Assembly: GCA_046540795.1 (NCBI GenBank)
Contig: JBKHEN010000032.1
Coordinates: 1 to 23,296 of the forward strand
DNA length: 23,296 bases
Source of the DNA: JAAAOH01 sp046540795
GTDB taxonomy: Bacteria > Spirochaetota > Spirochaetia > DSM-27196 > PWMO01
Direction: 5' to 3'
The notes under the pieces were generated by a model. It did not search any database, was not told where the DNA came from, and saw nothing but the letters and a program-made list of their open reading frames with translations. This document shows, one piece after another, positions 7,822-14,934 of the stretch. Numbering within the stretch: position 1 is the stretch's first letter; each line of letters starts with the position of its first letter. A program made the translations under genes and the position numbers.

Positions 7822-8439
7822 TCATACCGGCCGGTCGGCGCGCCGGGCAGCGAGGAGGTATTCAGATAACTCGGTATAGGTATCGAAAATCGGCAGGGAC
7901 GGATACTCTTCGGCTATGCTCTTGGGCGCGCAAAACAGCGCCCCCCGATCGGCGGCTTGAATCATGGTGAGATCGTTGTAGCTGTCTCCGACCGCCGTAA
8001 CCTCGAATCCCATCTCCCGGAGTCCTTCCACGGCATTTCGTTTCCCGTCGCGGCGACGAAGTCGATACCGATCGATATAACCCGATTCGTCGGTGAACAG
8101 CTCGTTACAGAATATGGTGGGTCGGCCGAGCCCGCGCATGAGAGGATCCGCAAACTGCACGAAGGTATCCGAGAGAATGATAACCTGGGTGTGTTCCCGG
8201 AGCTCGTCGAGGAACTCCCGTGCGCCCGGGAGTGGCTCGAGCCGGGCGATAACCCTTTGTATGTCGGTCAAGGTGATGCCCTCGCGGCGCAGTACGCTGA
8301 TACGATGAGTCATTAGCTCATCATAATCAGCGACGTCCCGTGTGGTGAGGCGCAAGTCGGGCACGCCGAACCGGTCGGCCACCGCAATCCACACTTCCGG
8401 GACCAACACCCCTTCGAGGTCGAGGCATGCTATATGCAC
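7822..8439 (-). CDS. thrH: ThrH, phosphoserine/homoserine phosphotransferase (HAD family)
   Basis: The 205-aa product closely matches the ThrH family throughout. This is a bifunctional HAD enzyme that dephosphorylates phosphoserine and can move phosphate to homoserine, so it bears on serine and threonine synthesis. HAD motif I is ACLDLEGVLVPE (nucleophile Asp7, followed by Glu9 as in ThrH), motif II is ILSDTF (Ser90), the motif III lysine is near residue 133, and motif IV is GDSYND (151-156). The start is GTG 8439, with GAGGAG eight bases upstream. The length is normal and all catalytic residues are present. It faces the 5693 gene tail-to-tail across 68 bases. The MarR gene is read in the same direction 92 bases upstream. 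Confidence 0.95.
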   Translation of the reverse strand: MHIACLDLEGVLVPEVWIAVADRFGVPDLRLTTRDVADYDELMTHRISVLRREGITLTDIQRVIARLEPLPGAREFLDELREHTQVIILSDTFVQFADPLMRGLGRPTIFCNELFTDESGYIDRYRLRRRDGKRNAVEGLREMGFEVTAVGDSYNDLTMIQAADRGALFCAPKSIAEEYPSLPIFDTYTELSEYLLAARRADRPV

Positions 8440-8486
8440 GAGGAACTCTCCTCAATCGGCTGCATGTTTCCGTACGGTATATCACA

Positions 8487-8523
8487 CGGGCGCGAGTTCG
8501 ACCAGTGGTCCGCGCCGCGCCCG
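8487..8523 (-). other. GC-rich stem-loop between marR-type gene and thrH
   Basis: Perfect 8-base arms (CGGGCGCG at 8487-8494, CGCGCCCG at 8516-8523) enclose 21 bases. It lies just after the MarR stop in that gene's direction. No T-run follows, so it is a weak candidate for a factor-independent terminator and may only mark an mRNA boundary. Confidence 0.4.
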
Positions 8524-8531
8524 TTATGCGT

Positions 8532-9053
8532 TTAGCGTTCTTCTGCTTGCGGGCGAGAGGCCGGTTGCGGATGTTCGTCGGGAAACGGCTCCCGCGAGAG
8601 GACGGGGCTGGGGGTGAACTCCTCGGCATTCATCATGGTCGCAACCCTTTGCAACGAGGAGAGAATGAGCAGTTGTTCCCACTTCTCCAGGCGCTCGAAG
8701 TTGCTGATGAACTGTTCCTGGAGAAACGTCGGGTTTTCCCGGAGAATATCCCTGGCCTTCTCGGTCACCTCGAGGGCGACCTTCCGCTTGTCGGTGGAGC
8801 TCCTGATGCGGCGGGCGAGGTCGCGGGCTTCGAGACGATCGACGATGCTCGTGACCGTGGCCTGGCTGAGGCTAACGCGTTTTGCAAGTTTGCCTACCGA
8901 TATATCCGGCTCGGACGCGATTTCTCGGATGAGAAGCAGCTGGGGACCGGTAAGGCCGTAATTCTTTGAGAGCTGTTTAGAATGCAAATCAATCGCACGA
9001 ATGATCTTCCGCAGCGTGGATATGACCTCTTGACTTAGTCCGTTTCCGTTCAT
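8532..9053 (-). CDS. MarR-family regulator, EctR/CosR-like (compatible-solute control)
   Basis: The 173-aa product has the MarR winged helix-turn-helix: a dimerisation helix (STLRKIIRAIDLHSKQL), then NYGLTGPQLLLIREIA, the recognition segment SVGKLAKRVSLSQATVTSIV and the wing DRLEARDLARRIRSSTDKR. The start is ATG 9053 with AGAGGG upstream. The phrases IRAIDLHSKQLSKNYGLTGPQLL and WEQLLILSSLQRVATMM strongly resemble the EctR1/CosR subgroup, which controls ectoine or other compatible-solute genes according to salinity. The assignment rests on remembered similarity, not a search. It is divergent from the glycine-betaine operon across 466 bases, which fits control of proVWX. The last ~25 residues are a proline- and glutamate-rich tail. 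Confidence 0.88.
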   Translation of the reverse strand: MNGNGLSQEVISTLRKIIRAIDLHSKQLSKNYGLTGPQLLLIREIASEPDISVGKLAKRVSLSQATVTSIVDRLEARDLARRIRSSTDKRKVALEVTEKARDILRENPTFLQEQFISNFERLEKWEQLLILSSLQRVATMMNAEEFTPSPVLSREPFPDEHPQPASRPQAEER

Positions 9054-9117
9054 GACGGTCCCTCTGACTCCTCGACGTGGTTGTTCTAGGAGGATCGCGT
9101 TCCGACGGCGCCTCGTT

Positions 9118-9145
9118 CCTATACTAAAATATTGTATGCTATCAA
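9118..9145 (-). promoter_or_regulatory. Probable promoter of the MarR-family gene
   Basis: On the minus strand TTGATA (9145-9140) and TATAGG (9123-9118) are 16 bases apart. This predicts a leader of about 55-60 bases before ATG 9053. The surrounding bases are AT-rich and include ATACTA (9121-9126), overlapping the -10 box, where an autorepressing MarR dimer could bind. Confidence 0.5.
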
Positions 9146-9422
9146 AAAGATCAATTCACTTCGTTGACATTCGGAGAATCTATTGTCGTAATGAATGGCC
9201 GGCAGTTCCGATCCGTGCCGACGGCGCACCGCCGGAGAGAAAGCGGACAGGTCGTTCGAAGGTTCCGGCGTCCCCGTCGGCGTCCCGCGAGGCCTATCGG
9301 CGGCTATCCGGGGTTCGGCGCACACGCTGCGTCGATCTGCGCGAACGAGTGGAGGTTGTGGGTGTGTGGGAGAAGGTTCCTTCGGATTTTTGCGGGAGAA
9401 ACATTTAATACTATCGAATTGC

Positions 9423-9452
9423 TTGACAGGCTTCGCGCAATATCGGTAAATT
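9423..9452 (+). promoter_or_regulatory. Probable proVWX promoter
   Basis: A consensus TTGACA (9423-9428) is followed after 18 bases by TAAATT (9447-9452), predicting a start near 9459 and a leader of about 60 bases. ATACTA (9408-9413) lies just upstream of the -35 box and recurs at the MarR promoter. Confidence 0.6.
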
Positions 9453-9472
9453 AAGTTAGCTATGGATCGAAG

Positions 9473-9501
9473 CCCGGGGTCCCGGGTACGGAGTAACTCC
9501 G
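9473..9501 (+). promoter_or_regulatory. Two small tandem hairpins in the proV leader
   Basis: CCCGG (9473-9477) pairs with CCGGG (9482-9486) around GGTC. CGGAG (9489-9493) pairs with CTCCG (9497-9501) around TAA. The second ends two bases before the AGGTGG that probably serves as the proV ribosome-binding site, so it could affect initiation. No known riboswitch is recognised. Confidence 0.4.
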
Positions 9502-9519
9502 CTTAGGTGGTACGCAGGA

Positions 9520-10764
9520 ATGGCAGAGACAGAACAGGGCCGGGGAAAAGTAAAGATTAGCATTCAAAACGTGTCGAAGATCTTCGGCAGGCATCCCGAG
9601 CGTGGCCTCGAGATGATCCGTCAGGGCAAGACCAAGGATGAGATCCTCAGCGAGGCGAAGCTCGCCGTCGGTGTCTCCGACGCCTCCTTCGACATCCATG
9701 AGGGCGAGACCGTGGTGGTGATGGGCCTCTCCGGAAGTGGTAAGTCGACGCTCATCCGGTGCGTCAACAGGTTGATCGAGCCCACCTCGGGACAGGTTTT
9801 CGTGGATGACACGGAGGTTACCGGTCTCGATACGAACGAATTGCGGGAGCTGCGCCGACGGAAGTTCGGCATGGTGTTTCAGAGCTTCGCGTTGTTCCCG
9901 CACATGACGGTCTATGAGAACGTGGAGTTCGGTCTCGACGTGCAGGACGTGGATCCGGAGGTACGCCGGGAGAAGGCCGATGCCGCCCTCAAACAGGTCG
10001 GGCTCGGCGGGTGGGGAGACTATTATCCGAAGAATCTCTCCGGTGGAATGAAGCAGCGCGTGGGTCTGGCGCGCGCCCTGGCGGTCGATCCCGATATTCT
10101 GCTCATGGACGAAGCGTTCAGCGCCCTCGACCCGCTCATTCGAACGGATATGCAGGATGAGTTGCTTGCCCTCGAGAGCCGGGTGCAGAAGACGATTCTG
10201 TTCATCACTCACGACCTCGACGAGGCGCTGAAGATGGGCGACCGCATCGTCCTCATGAAGGACGGTGCCATCGTACAGATCGGTACGGCGGAGGAGATCC
10301 TCTCGACGCCGGCCAATGAATACGTCGCCCGGTTCGTGGAAAACGTCGACATCACCAAGGTGCTCACCGCGGAGGACGTAATGAAGAAGCCCTCGCCGGT
10401 TGCCTTCGTGAAGGACGGTCCGCGTTTAGCACTGCGCAAGATGCAGGAGGCCGGGCTCTCGGGCATATTCGTCGTACGGCGTAATTACGAGCTCGTCGGT
10501 TATCTGAGTGCCGACCGCGCGGCCAAAGCGGCGAAGGCCGGAGAGAAATGGCTCGATCAGGTCATGCAGGTCGAAGACATCAGCACGGTTCCACCGGATT
10601 ATCCGGTGCGGCAGATCTTCAACCTCGTGTCCGGTAACCCGGTGGCCGTGGTGGACGGGGACAGCATTCTGAGAGGCGTCATCGTGCGCGGATCCGTCCT
10701 CGCCGCATTGTCCGAAGGCGGAGAGCCCGAGGAAGAAGCAGAAGGAGCGAAAGCCAATGTTTGA
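9520..10764 (+). CDS. proV: Glycine betaine/proline ABC transporter ATP-binding subunit with CBS domains
   Basis: The 414-aa product drives uptake of glycine betaine or related osmoprotectants. The family-specific N-terminus (VSKIFGRHPERGLEMI, then GKTKDEI) precedes the nucleotide-binding domain. Walker A is GLSGSGKST (69-77), the Q-loop Gln121, the signature LSGGMKQR (173-180), Walker B ILLMDEAF (193-200) and the switch His231. A CBS-pair tail (about 285-400) includes VKDGPRLALRKMQEAGLSG and DYPVRQIFNLV; in OpuA-type transporters such tails sense ionic strength or cyclic di-AMP. The C-terminus is acidic. The start is ATG 9520, with AGGTGG nine bases upstream. It overlaps proW by eight bases, so the two are translationally coupled. 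Confidence 0.96.
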   Translation: MAETEQGRGKVKISIQNVSKIFGRHPERGLEMIRQGKTKDEILSEAKLAVGVSDASFDIHEGETVVVMGLSGSGKSTLIRCVNRLIEPTSGQVFVDDTEVTGLDTNELRELRRRKFGMVFQSFALFPHMTVYENVEFGLDVQDVDPEVRREKADAALKQVGLGGWGDYYPKNLSGGMKQRVGLARALAVDPDILLMDEAFSALDPLIRTDMQDELLALESRVQKTILFITHDLDEALKMGDRIVLMKDGAIVQIGTAEEILSTPANEYVARFVENVDITKVLTAEDVMKKPSPVAFVKDGPRLALRKMQEAGLSGIFVVRRNYELVGYLSADRAAKAAKAGEKWLDQVMQVEDISTVPPDYPVRQIFNLVSGNPVAVVDGDSILRGVIVRGSVLAALSEGGEPEEEAEGAKANV

Positions 10765-11602
10765 TTTCACGTTACCACGTATTCCACTCGGGGAGGGCAT
10801 CGAGGCTGCGCTGGAGTGGCTCCGAGTCGCGTTGTCTCCGTTGACGCGGGCGTTCTCGGAAATCGTGGAGATCGGTATAGAGGGGCTCGTCAGCGGGTTG
10901 GGCCTGTTGCCGCCGGTTGTGCTTGCGGTCATCATTGCCGCTCTCGCGTGGTGGGCCGCCAACCGCAACGTGGCTATCTTTGCGCTAATCGGTTTGTTGT
11001 TCGTATGGAACATCGGACTCTGGTCGGCGACGCTTTCCACCATCGCCCTGGTGTTGATATCGACGATTATTGCGGTAGCGCTGGGAATCCCCATCGGCAT
11101 AATCGCGGGGCTGAGCGAGAAGTTCCATAACTTTGTCAAACCGATCCTCGACTTCATGCAGACGATGCCGGCTTTTGTGTATCTGATACCGGCCATTCCC
11201 TTTTTCGGGCTCGGGCCGGTGGCGGCCTCTTTTGCAACGGTGGTCTTCTCGATTCCCCCGGCTATACGTCTTACCGGTCTCGGGATTCGTCAGATCGATG
11301 CCGAAATGATCGAGGCCTCCGAGGCCTTCGGTACGACGACTATGCAGAAGCTCATCAAAGTGCAACTTCCGCTGGCGCTTCCCACCATCATGGCCGGGGT
11401 GAACCAGACCATCATGCTGGCGCTGTCGATGGTCGTCATTGCCGCGATGATCGGTGCCGGCGGGCTCGGTGGTGAGGTCTGGCGTGCAATCCAGCGTCTA
11501 AGACCCGGACAGGGCTTCGAAGCGGGCCTCGCGGTCGTGATCATTGCGATGCTGCTCGATCGAATAACGCAGCATATCACGCAGAAACAGCGGGCCGGAT
11601 GA
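10757..11602 (+). CDS. proW: Glycine betaine/proline ABC transporter permease
   Basis: This is the 281-aa inner-membrane channel subunit of the betaine importer. Several hydrophobic helices are visible (PPVVLAVIIAALAWW at 52-66, FALIGLLFVWNIGLW at 75-89, TLSTIALVLISTIIAVALG at 92-110). The cytoplasmic EAA loop that contacts ProV is EASEAFGTTTMQKLIKVQLP (187-206), in the form typical of ProW/OpuAB. LDFMQTMPAFVYLIPAIPFFG (131-151) is a hallmark stretch of the betaine permeases. ATG 10757 lies within the end of proV. The binding protein is encoded 116 bases downstream, separated by a strong stem-loop. Confidence 0.96.
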   Translation: MFDFTLPRIPLGEGIEAALEWLRVALSPLTRAFSEIVEIGIEGLVSGLGLLPPVVLAVIIAALAWWAANRNVAIFALIGLLFVWNIGLWSATLSTIALVLISTIIAVALGIPIGIIAGLSEKFHNFVKPILDFMQTMPAFVYLIPAIPFFGLGPVAASFATVVFSIPPAIRLTGLGIRQIDAEMIEASEAFGTTTMQKLIKVQLPLALPTIMAGVNQTIMLALSMVVIAAMIGAGGLGGEVWRAIQRLRPGQGFEAGLAVVIIAMLLDRITQHITQKQRAG

Positions 11603-11642
11603 TCCGCACCGCTGTAGCTGCCTGAAATGGAAAGGACGGCCT

Positions 11643-11675
11643 CTCTCCGGCTCCGTCTGTTAGACGGCCGGAGGG
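11643..11675 (+). promoter_or_regulatory. Stable stem-loop between proW and proX
   Basis: The inner stem is CCGTCT (11653-11658) with AGACGG (11662-11667) around GTT. The outer stem is CTCCGG (11645-11650) with CCGGAG (11668-11673), with a two-base bulge (CT) on the left. Two further pairs (one G-T) can be added outside. No T-run follows. Such intercistronic hairpins often protect or set processing of mRNA where a binding protein is needed in excess over its permease; that role here is inference. Confidence 0.55.
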
Positions 11676-11718
11676 CATGAGTGGGCCGAATCATGATATC
11701 GAAAACAAGGAGGCGAAC

Positions 11719-12624
11719 ATGACGACAGCTAAAAGGATACTCGTCACGTTCCTCATTCTCACCGTAGCGGCAACATTTGCATTTGCCAGTGGCCAACAGG
11801 AAGGAGCCGAAGAGTCGAAAGGCAGTGTTGAGATCGCCTACGTAGAGTGGGCGCGCGCGGTTGCCATTACCCACGTTGCCGGTGAGATTCTCGAAGGCAT
11901 GGGTTACGAAGTACAGCTGAACAACGTTGCGAACGCCGCCATGTGGCAGTCGGTTGCCGCGGGTGATTCCGACGCTCTGTTGGCAGCGTGGCTTCCCGTA
12001 ACGCACCAGATGTTCTACGGCGAAGAAGGTGAGTTCACCGACGAGGTCGTCGACCTCGGGCCGAACTACGAAGGTGCCCGTCTCGGACTGGTCGTACCTG
12101 AGTATGTCGAAGAAGACAGCATCTCCGACCTTGTCGAGAACGGCGATAAGTATGATTGGGAAATCGTCGGTATTGATCCGGGCGCGGGCATGATGCAGCA
12201 GACTGAAGAGGCCATTGAAAACGACGATTACGGCCTCGGCGAGTTCGAGTTGCTCGAAGGAAGCGACTCGACGATGGCTGCGGCACTGGAGGACGCGATC
12301 CGCAATGAAGAGCCGGTCGTGGTTACCGGTTGGGCGCCCCACTGGAAGTTCGGCCGTTGGGATCTGAAGATCCTCGAAGATCCGGATCATGTCTTTGGTG
12401 AATCCGAGACGATCAACACCGTTGTGCGCCAGGGACTCGAGGAAGACGATCCCGAGCTCTTCCGTTTCTTCGAAGAGTTCGACTGGTTCTCCATCGAGGA
12501 CGGTCTCGGCGAAGTGATGGTCGAGATTCAGGAGGGCGCAGAGCCCGAGGAAGCTGCAGCGGAATGGCTCGAGGATAACGTCGACGCCGTGAACGAAGCG
12601 ATGCCCGACGACATGTCCCTCTAG
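11719..12624 (+). CDS. proX: Glycine betaine-binding protein of ABC transporter
   Basis: The 301-aa product is the exported solute receptor for ProVW. The start is ATG 11719, with AAGGAGG (11707-11713) five bases upstream; an in-frame upstream start at 11677 has no such site. A signal peptide (KRILVTFLILTVAATFAFA) should be cut after Ala23; there is no lipobox cysteine, so the protein is probably periplasmic. The OpuAC-type fold is evident in IAYVEWARAVAITHVAGEIL, in AAMWQSVAAGDSDALLAAWLP and in VVTGWAPHWKFGRWDLKIL. The repeated tryptophans fit the aromatic cage that holds the quaternary ammonium group. The mature protein is strikingly acidic, as expected in a saline habitat. A terminator follows at 12679. 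Confidence 0.95.
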   Translation: MTTAKRILVTFLILTVAATFAFASGQQEGAEESKGSVEIAYVEWARAVAITHVAGEILEGMGYEVQLNNVANAAMWQSVAAGDSDALLAAWLPVTHQMFYGEEGEFTDEVVDLGPNYEGARLGLVVPEYVEEDSISDLVENGDKYDWEIVGIDPGAGMMQQTEEAIENDDYGLGEFELLEGSDSTMAAALEDAIRNEEPVVVTGWAPHWKFGRWDLKILEDPDHVFGESETINTVVRQGLEEDDPELFRFFEEFDWFSIEDGLGEVMVEIQEGAEPEEAAAEWLEDNVDAVNEAMPDDMSL

Positions 12625-12632
12625 TGCAAGAT

Positions 12633-12660
12633 CGTACGCATGGCCCTTCGCATGCGTGCG
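12633..12660 (+). other. Stem-loop in the proX 3' region
   Basis: CGTACGCATG (12633-12642) pairs with CATGCGTGCG (12651-12660), ten pairs with one G-T, around an eight-base loop. It lies nine bases after the proX stop, has no T-run and precedes the terminator proper. It could shield the mRNA 3' end. Confidence 0.45.
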
Positions 12661-12678
12661 AACCGCATGGTATGATGA

Positions 12679-12707
12679 GAAGCCGCCTCCGGGCGGCTTC
12701 TTTATTT
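12679..12707 (+). terminator. Strong intrinsic terminator of the proVWX operon
   Basis: Perfect nine-base arms (12679-12687 and 12692-12700) enclose the loop TCCG, a UNCG-class stable tetraloop, and are followed by TTTATTT. This is the clearest factor-independent terminator in the window. Confidence 0.9.
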
Positions 12708-12785
12708 GGGGTGATTGACGCATAGCGGCGGGTACGGACGCGTCGGCTCGGCGGTAATACAGCCCGGGCAGGAGGGATCGGAACG

Positions 12786-13898
12786 ATGGAATACGGCGCA
12801 CAGATCAGCAGGCCCACCCTGGTAGTCGATCGGGGACGGGTACATGAAAACATTCGCCGCATGCGCGGCAAGGCGGCGAGGTCCGGGACGGCCTTTCGGC
12901 CTCATTTCAAGACCCACCAGAGCGCTGTCGTCGGTGAGTGGTTTCGCGAGCAGCAGGTCGAGAGTATCACGGTATCCTCGGTAAGAATGGCTCGTTACTT
13001 TGCGGACCACGGGTTCTCCGATATCACCATTGCTTTTCCATTGAATCTGCGGGAGCTCGGCGCGGTCGGAGAGCTCGCAGGCCGTGTTCGATTGAACCTT
13101 CTGGTGCTTACGACGGAGGCCGCTCGCGCGTTGAGCGACGAGGTTACCGCGCCGGTTGGTGTGTGGATAAAGGTGGACGTGGGTTACGGCCGTACCGGTA
13201 TTCCCTGGCAGGACGCGGGCGGCGTGATCGAGCTTGCCTCTCTCATCGAGAAACTTCCGCGGGTGGAGCTCGAGGGCATCCTTACTCATGCGGGACAGAG
13301 CTACCATGTGGCTGAACGGTCGCGTCGTGCGGACCTGTTTCGAAATACCGCTGCGGGACTCGGGAAGCTGCGGGACGCCGTGCGGGAGGCGGGAATCGTC
13401 CACTGCCGCATATCCGTGGGCGATACGCCGAGCACCACTGCAGTGGAGGAGTTCGACGGAGTTGATGAAGTACGGCCGGGCAACTTCGTCTACTTCGATG
13501 CTCAGCAACGGCATCTGGGCTCATGTGAGGAATCGCAGATCGCGGCGGCCGTTGCGTGTCCGGTGGCGGCGGTGCACGCCGATCGCGGCGAGATTCTGCT
13601 GTACGGCGGAGCGGTGCACCTTTCGGCGCAGGCGGAGGAGCATCCCGAGATGCCGGGTCGGAAGATGCACGGATATGTGGTAGAGCCGCGGCCGGACGGC
13701 TGGGGGCCTATTCGGCCGGGCTCGTTCGTGGATCGGGTGAGTCAGGAGCACGGCGTCGCACGGGTCGAGAAGGAGATGCTCACGCGCATACGTCCGGGGG
13801 ACCTGGTGTGCGTCATTCCGGTGCACAGCTGCCTGGTCGTGGACGCCTTGGACCACGGGATCACCACCGACGGGGAGCGTTTCGACCTGCCGCTGTAG
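12786..13898 (+). CDS. PLP enzyme of the D-serine dehydratase / D-threonine aldolase (fold III) family
   Basis: The 370-aa protein has an alanine-racemase-like TIM barrel: PTLVVDRGRVHENIRRM at the N-terminus and the PLP-lysine motif RPHFKTH (Lys42). VWIKVDVGYGRTGI and EGILTHAGQSYH are further barrel motifs, and a second beta domain follows. Near the C-terminus VIPVHSCLVVDALDH carries the His-x-Cys pair (His347, Cys349) that binds a divalent metal in eukaryotic-type D-serine dehydratase and D-threonine aldolase. The likely reaction is therefore metal-assisted dehydration or retro-aldol cleavage of a D-hydroxy amino acid, not racemisation; the exact substrate cannot be told. The start is ATG 12786 with GGAGGG nine bases upstream. 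It lies after the proX terminator and so probably has its own promoter. Confidence 0.88.
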   Translation: MEYGAQISRPTLVVDRGRVHENIRRMRGKAARSGTAFRPHFKTHQSAVVGEWFREQQVESITVSSVRMARYFADHGFSDITIAFPLNLRELGAVGELAGRVRLNLLVLTTEAARALSDEVTAPVGVWIKVDVGYGRTGIPWQDAGGVIELASLIEKLPRVELEGILTHAGQSYHVAERSRRADLFRNTAAGLGKLRDAVREAGIVHCRISVGDTPSTTAVEEFDGVDEVRPGNFVYFDAQQRHLGSCEESQIAAAVACPVAAVHADRGEILLYGGAVHLSAQAEEHPEMPGRKMHGYVVEPRPDGWGPIRPGSFVDRVSQEHGVARVEKEMLTRIRPGDLVCVIPVHSCLVVDALDHGITTDGERFDLPL

Positions 13899-13934
13899 AC
13901 GGAGCGGGGGCCGCCTACAGCGCCGGAGCAAGCG

Positions 13935-14714
13935 TTATGACAGGAGCCGCGCCAGGGATTTTGCGTTTATCACGGCCTGGGCATTGGCGTGGTTGTTGAA
14001 CATTACGATGAGTTCGGTCACGCGGTCGGCGACGCTGCGGATCGGCCCGACCCAGGCGGCGAGCTCCTCGTCGGTGTAGAGGTAGTCGTAGCGGCTGCGA
14101 TTATCACCGTCCCACCACGCCTCGGCGTTCCGCCCGTGGAACCGCAGGTAGGCCCGATCGGAGGTGACGGCCGGATCTGCGGCCGGCAGGCCCCGCAGGC
14201 GCGGCATATCGGTCATGACAAGGGCCAGGGATCGGCGCCGCATTTCTTCGGTTACGCTCCGCCGTTGCCACTCGGCATTGCGATATTCGATGAACAGCGG
14301 GGCCGACGCGGCGGATAGCTCGGAGGAGAGAGCGTCGAGATAGCGGCGATTAGTCGGCGTGTAGTGGAAGCTGTATGGAAACTGCAAGAGAATCCCGGCG
14401 AGCCGCCCGGGCTCGGCAAGAGCGCGGACGGCTTCCGTGAAGCGCCGGGCGTCGTCGCGCCAGGATGCGGTGGGCTCGTGGGTGAGGCTCCGGTGCGCCT
14501 TTATGACGAAGCGGAACCCCGCCGGAGTCTTTTGCACCAGTCGAGTCAGGGTGGCGTCGGCGGGCATGCGGTAGTAGCTGAAGTTCAGCTCGGTAATCTC
14601 GAAGTCGCGGGCGTAGAAGGAGAGATACTCCGCCCGCGGGGTCCCCGAAGGATAATAGGGACCGACCCAGTCCGTGTAGGAGTATCCTGAGGTACCGATG
14701 AGGATGCACCCCAC
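13935..14714 (-). CDS. DUF72 (YecE-like) family protein
   Basis: The 259-aa product is recognised by ILIGTSGYSYTDWVGPYYPSG at the N-terminus, then FEITELNFSYYRMP, KTPAGFRFVIKAHRSLTH and, late on, AYLRFHGRNAEAWW followed by YDYLYTDEELAAW. This is the TIM-barrel DUF72 family, whose biochemical role is not established. The length is normal and the motifs are intact. The start appears to be GTG 14714, because the family's first strand begins at once (residues 4-7). There is no Shine-Dalgarno sequence; a TATGCT box ends six bases upstream, so a leaderless transcript is conceivable. It is convergent with the PLP enzyme gene (36 bases between) and divergent from the EF-G gene. Confidence 0.9.
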   Translation of the reverse strand: MGCILIGTSGYSYTDWVGPYYPSGTPRAEYLSFYARDFEITELNFSYYRMPADATLTRLVQKTPAGFRFVIKAHRSLTHEPTASWRDDARRFTEAVRALAEPGRLAGILLQFPYSFHYTPTNRRYLDALSSELSAASAPLFIEYRNAEWQRRSVTEEMRRRSLALVMTDMPRLRGLPAADPAVTSDRAYLRFHGRNAEAWWDGDNRSRYDYLYTDEELAAWVGPIRSVADRVTELIVMFNNHANAQAVINAKSLARLLS

Positions 14715-14778
14715 GGGGTGAGCATATCACGTCGGGAAGAGGAAAGACCGGAAGACCGGAAAAGCGTCCTGAAGCCGG

Positions 14779-14807
14779 TTGAAATTTCGGGGCGTTTTTC
14801 GTATATT
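14779..14807 (+). promoter_or_regulatory. Strong promoter upstream of EF-G1
   Basis: TTGAAA (14779-14784) and TATATT (14802-14807) are 17 bases apart, near-consensus for a housekeeping sigma factor. The predicted start near 14814 leaves an untranslated leader of about 120 bases before ATG 14935, in which I see no recognised riboswitch. Confidence 0.7.
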
Positions 14808-14934
14808 TGCGTTCCAGGGTGTTTCCGAACAGGCCGTGGGGGGCGGAGCATGTCTGCGCCGTCCGGCTCAGGTCGCCTCGTTTCAAATAATCTGACGACA
14901 GCTGTAGGCACATCACGTGAAGTAGGAATCCGGT

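Larger units (their letters stand above)
9054..9519. other. 466-bp divergent regulatory region between marR-type gene and proV
   Basis: This is the only gene-free stretch above 300 bases. Two AT-rich islands stand out in GC-rich surroundings: 9119-9195, beside the MarR promoter, and 9401-9465, beside the proV promoter. The bases between (about 9196-9400) are GC-rich; their open frames look unlike real proteins and lack ribosome-binding sites. The hexamer ATACTA occurs in both islands (9121-9126 and 9408-9413). Confidence 0.6.

Noticed and set aside
9052..9454. Small plus-strand open frames in the marR-proV gap
   Set aside because: Arg/Pro-rich translations, no ribosome-binding sites, mutually overlapping; best read as regulatory DNA.
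11290..12801. 503-codon minus-strand frame across proW and proX
   Set aside because: It reads through the proX terminator and opposes two certain genes; no plausible protein content.
14749..14763. Tandem GACCGGAA-like direct repeat before the EF-G promoter
   Set aside because: Only two short copies; too little to call an operator or repeat element.
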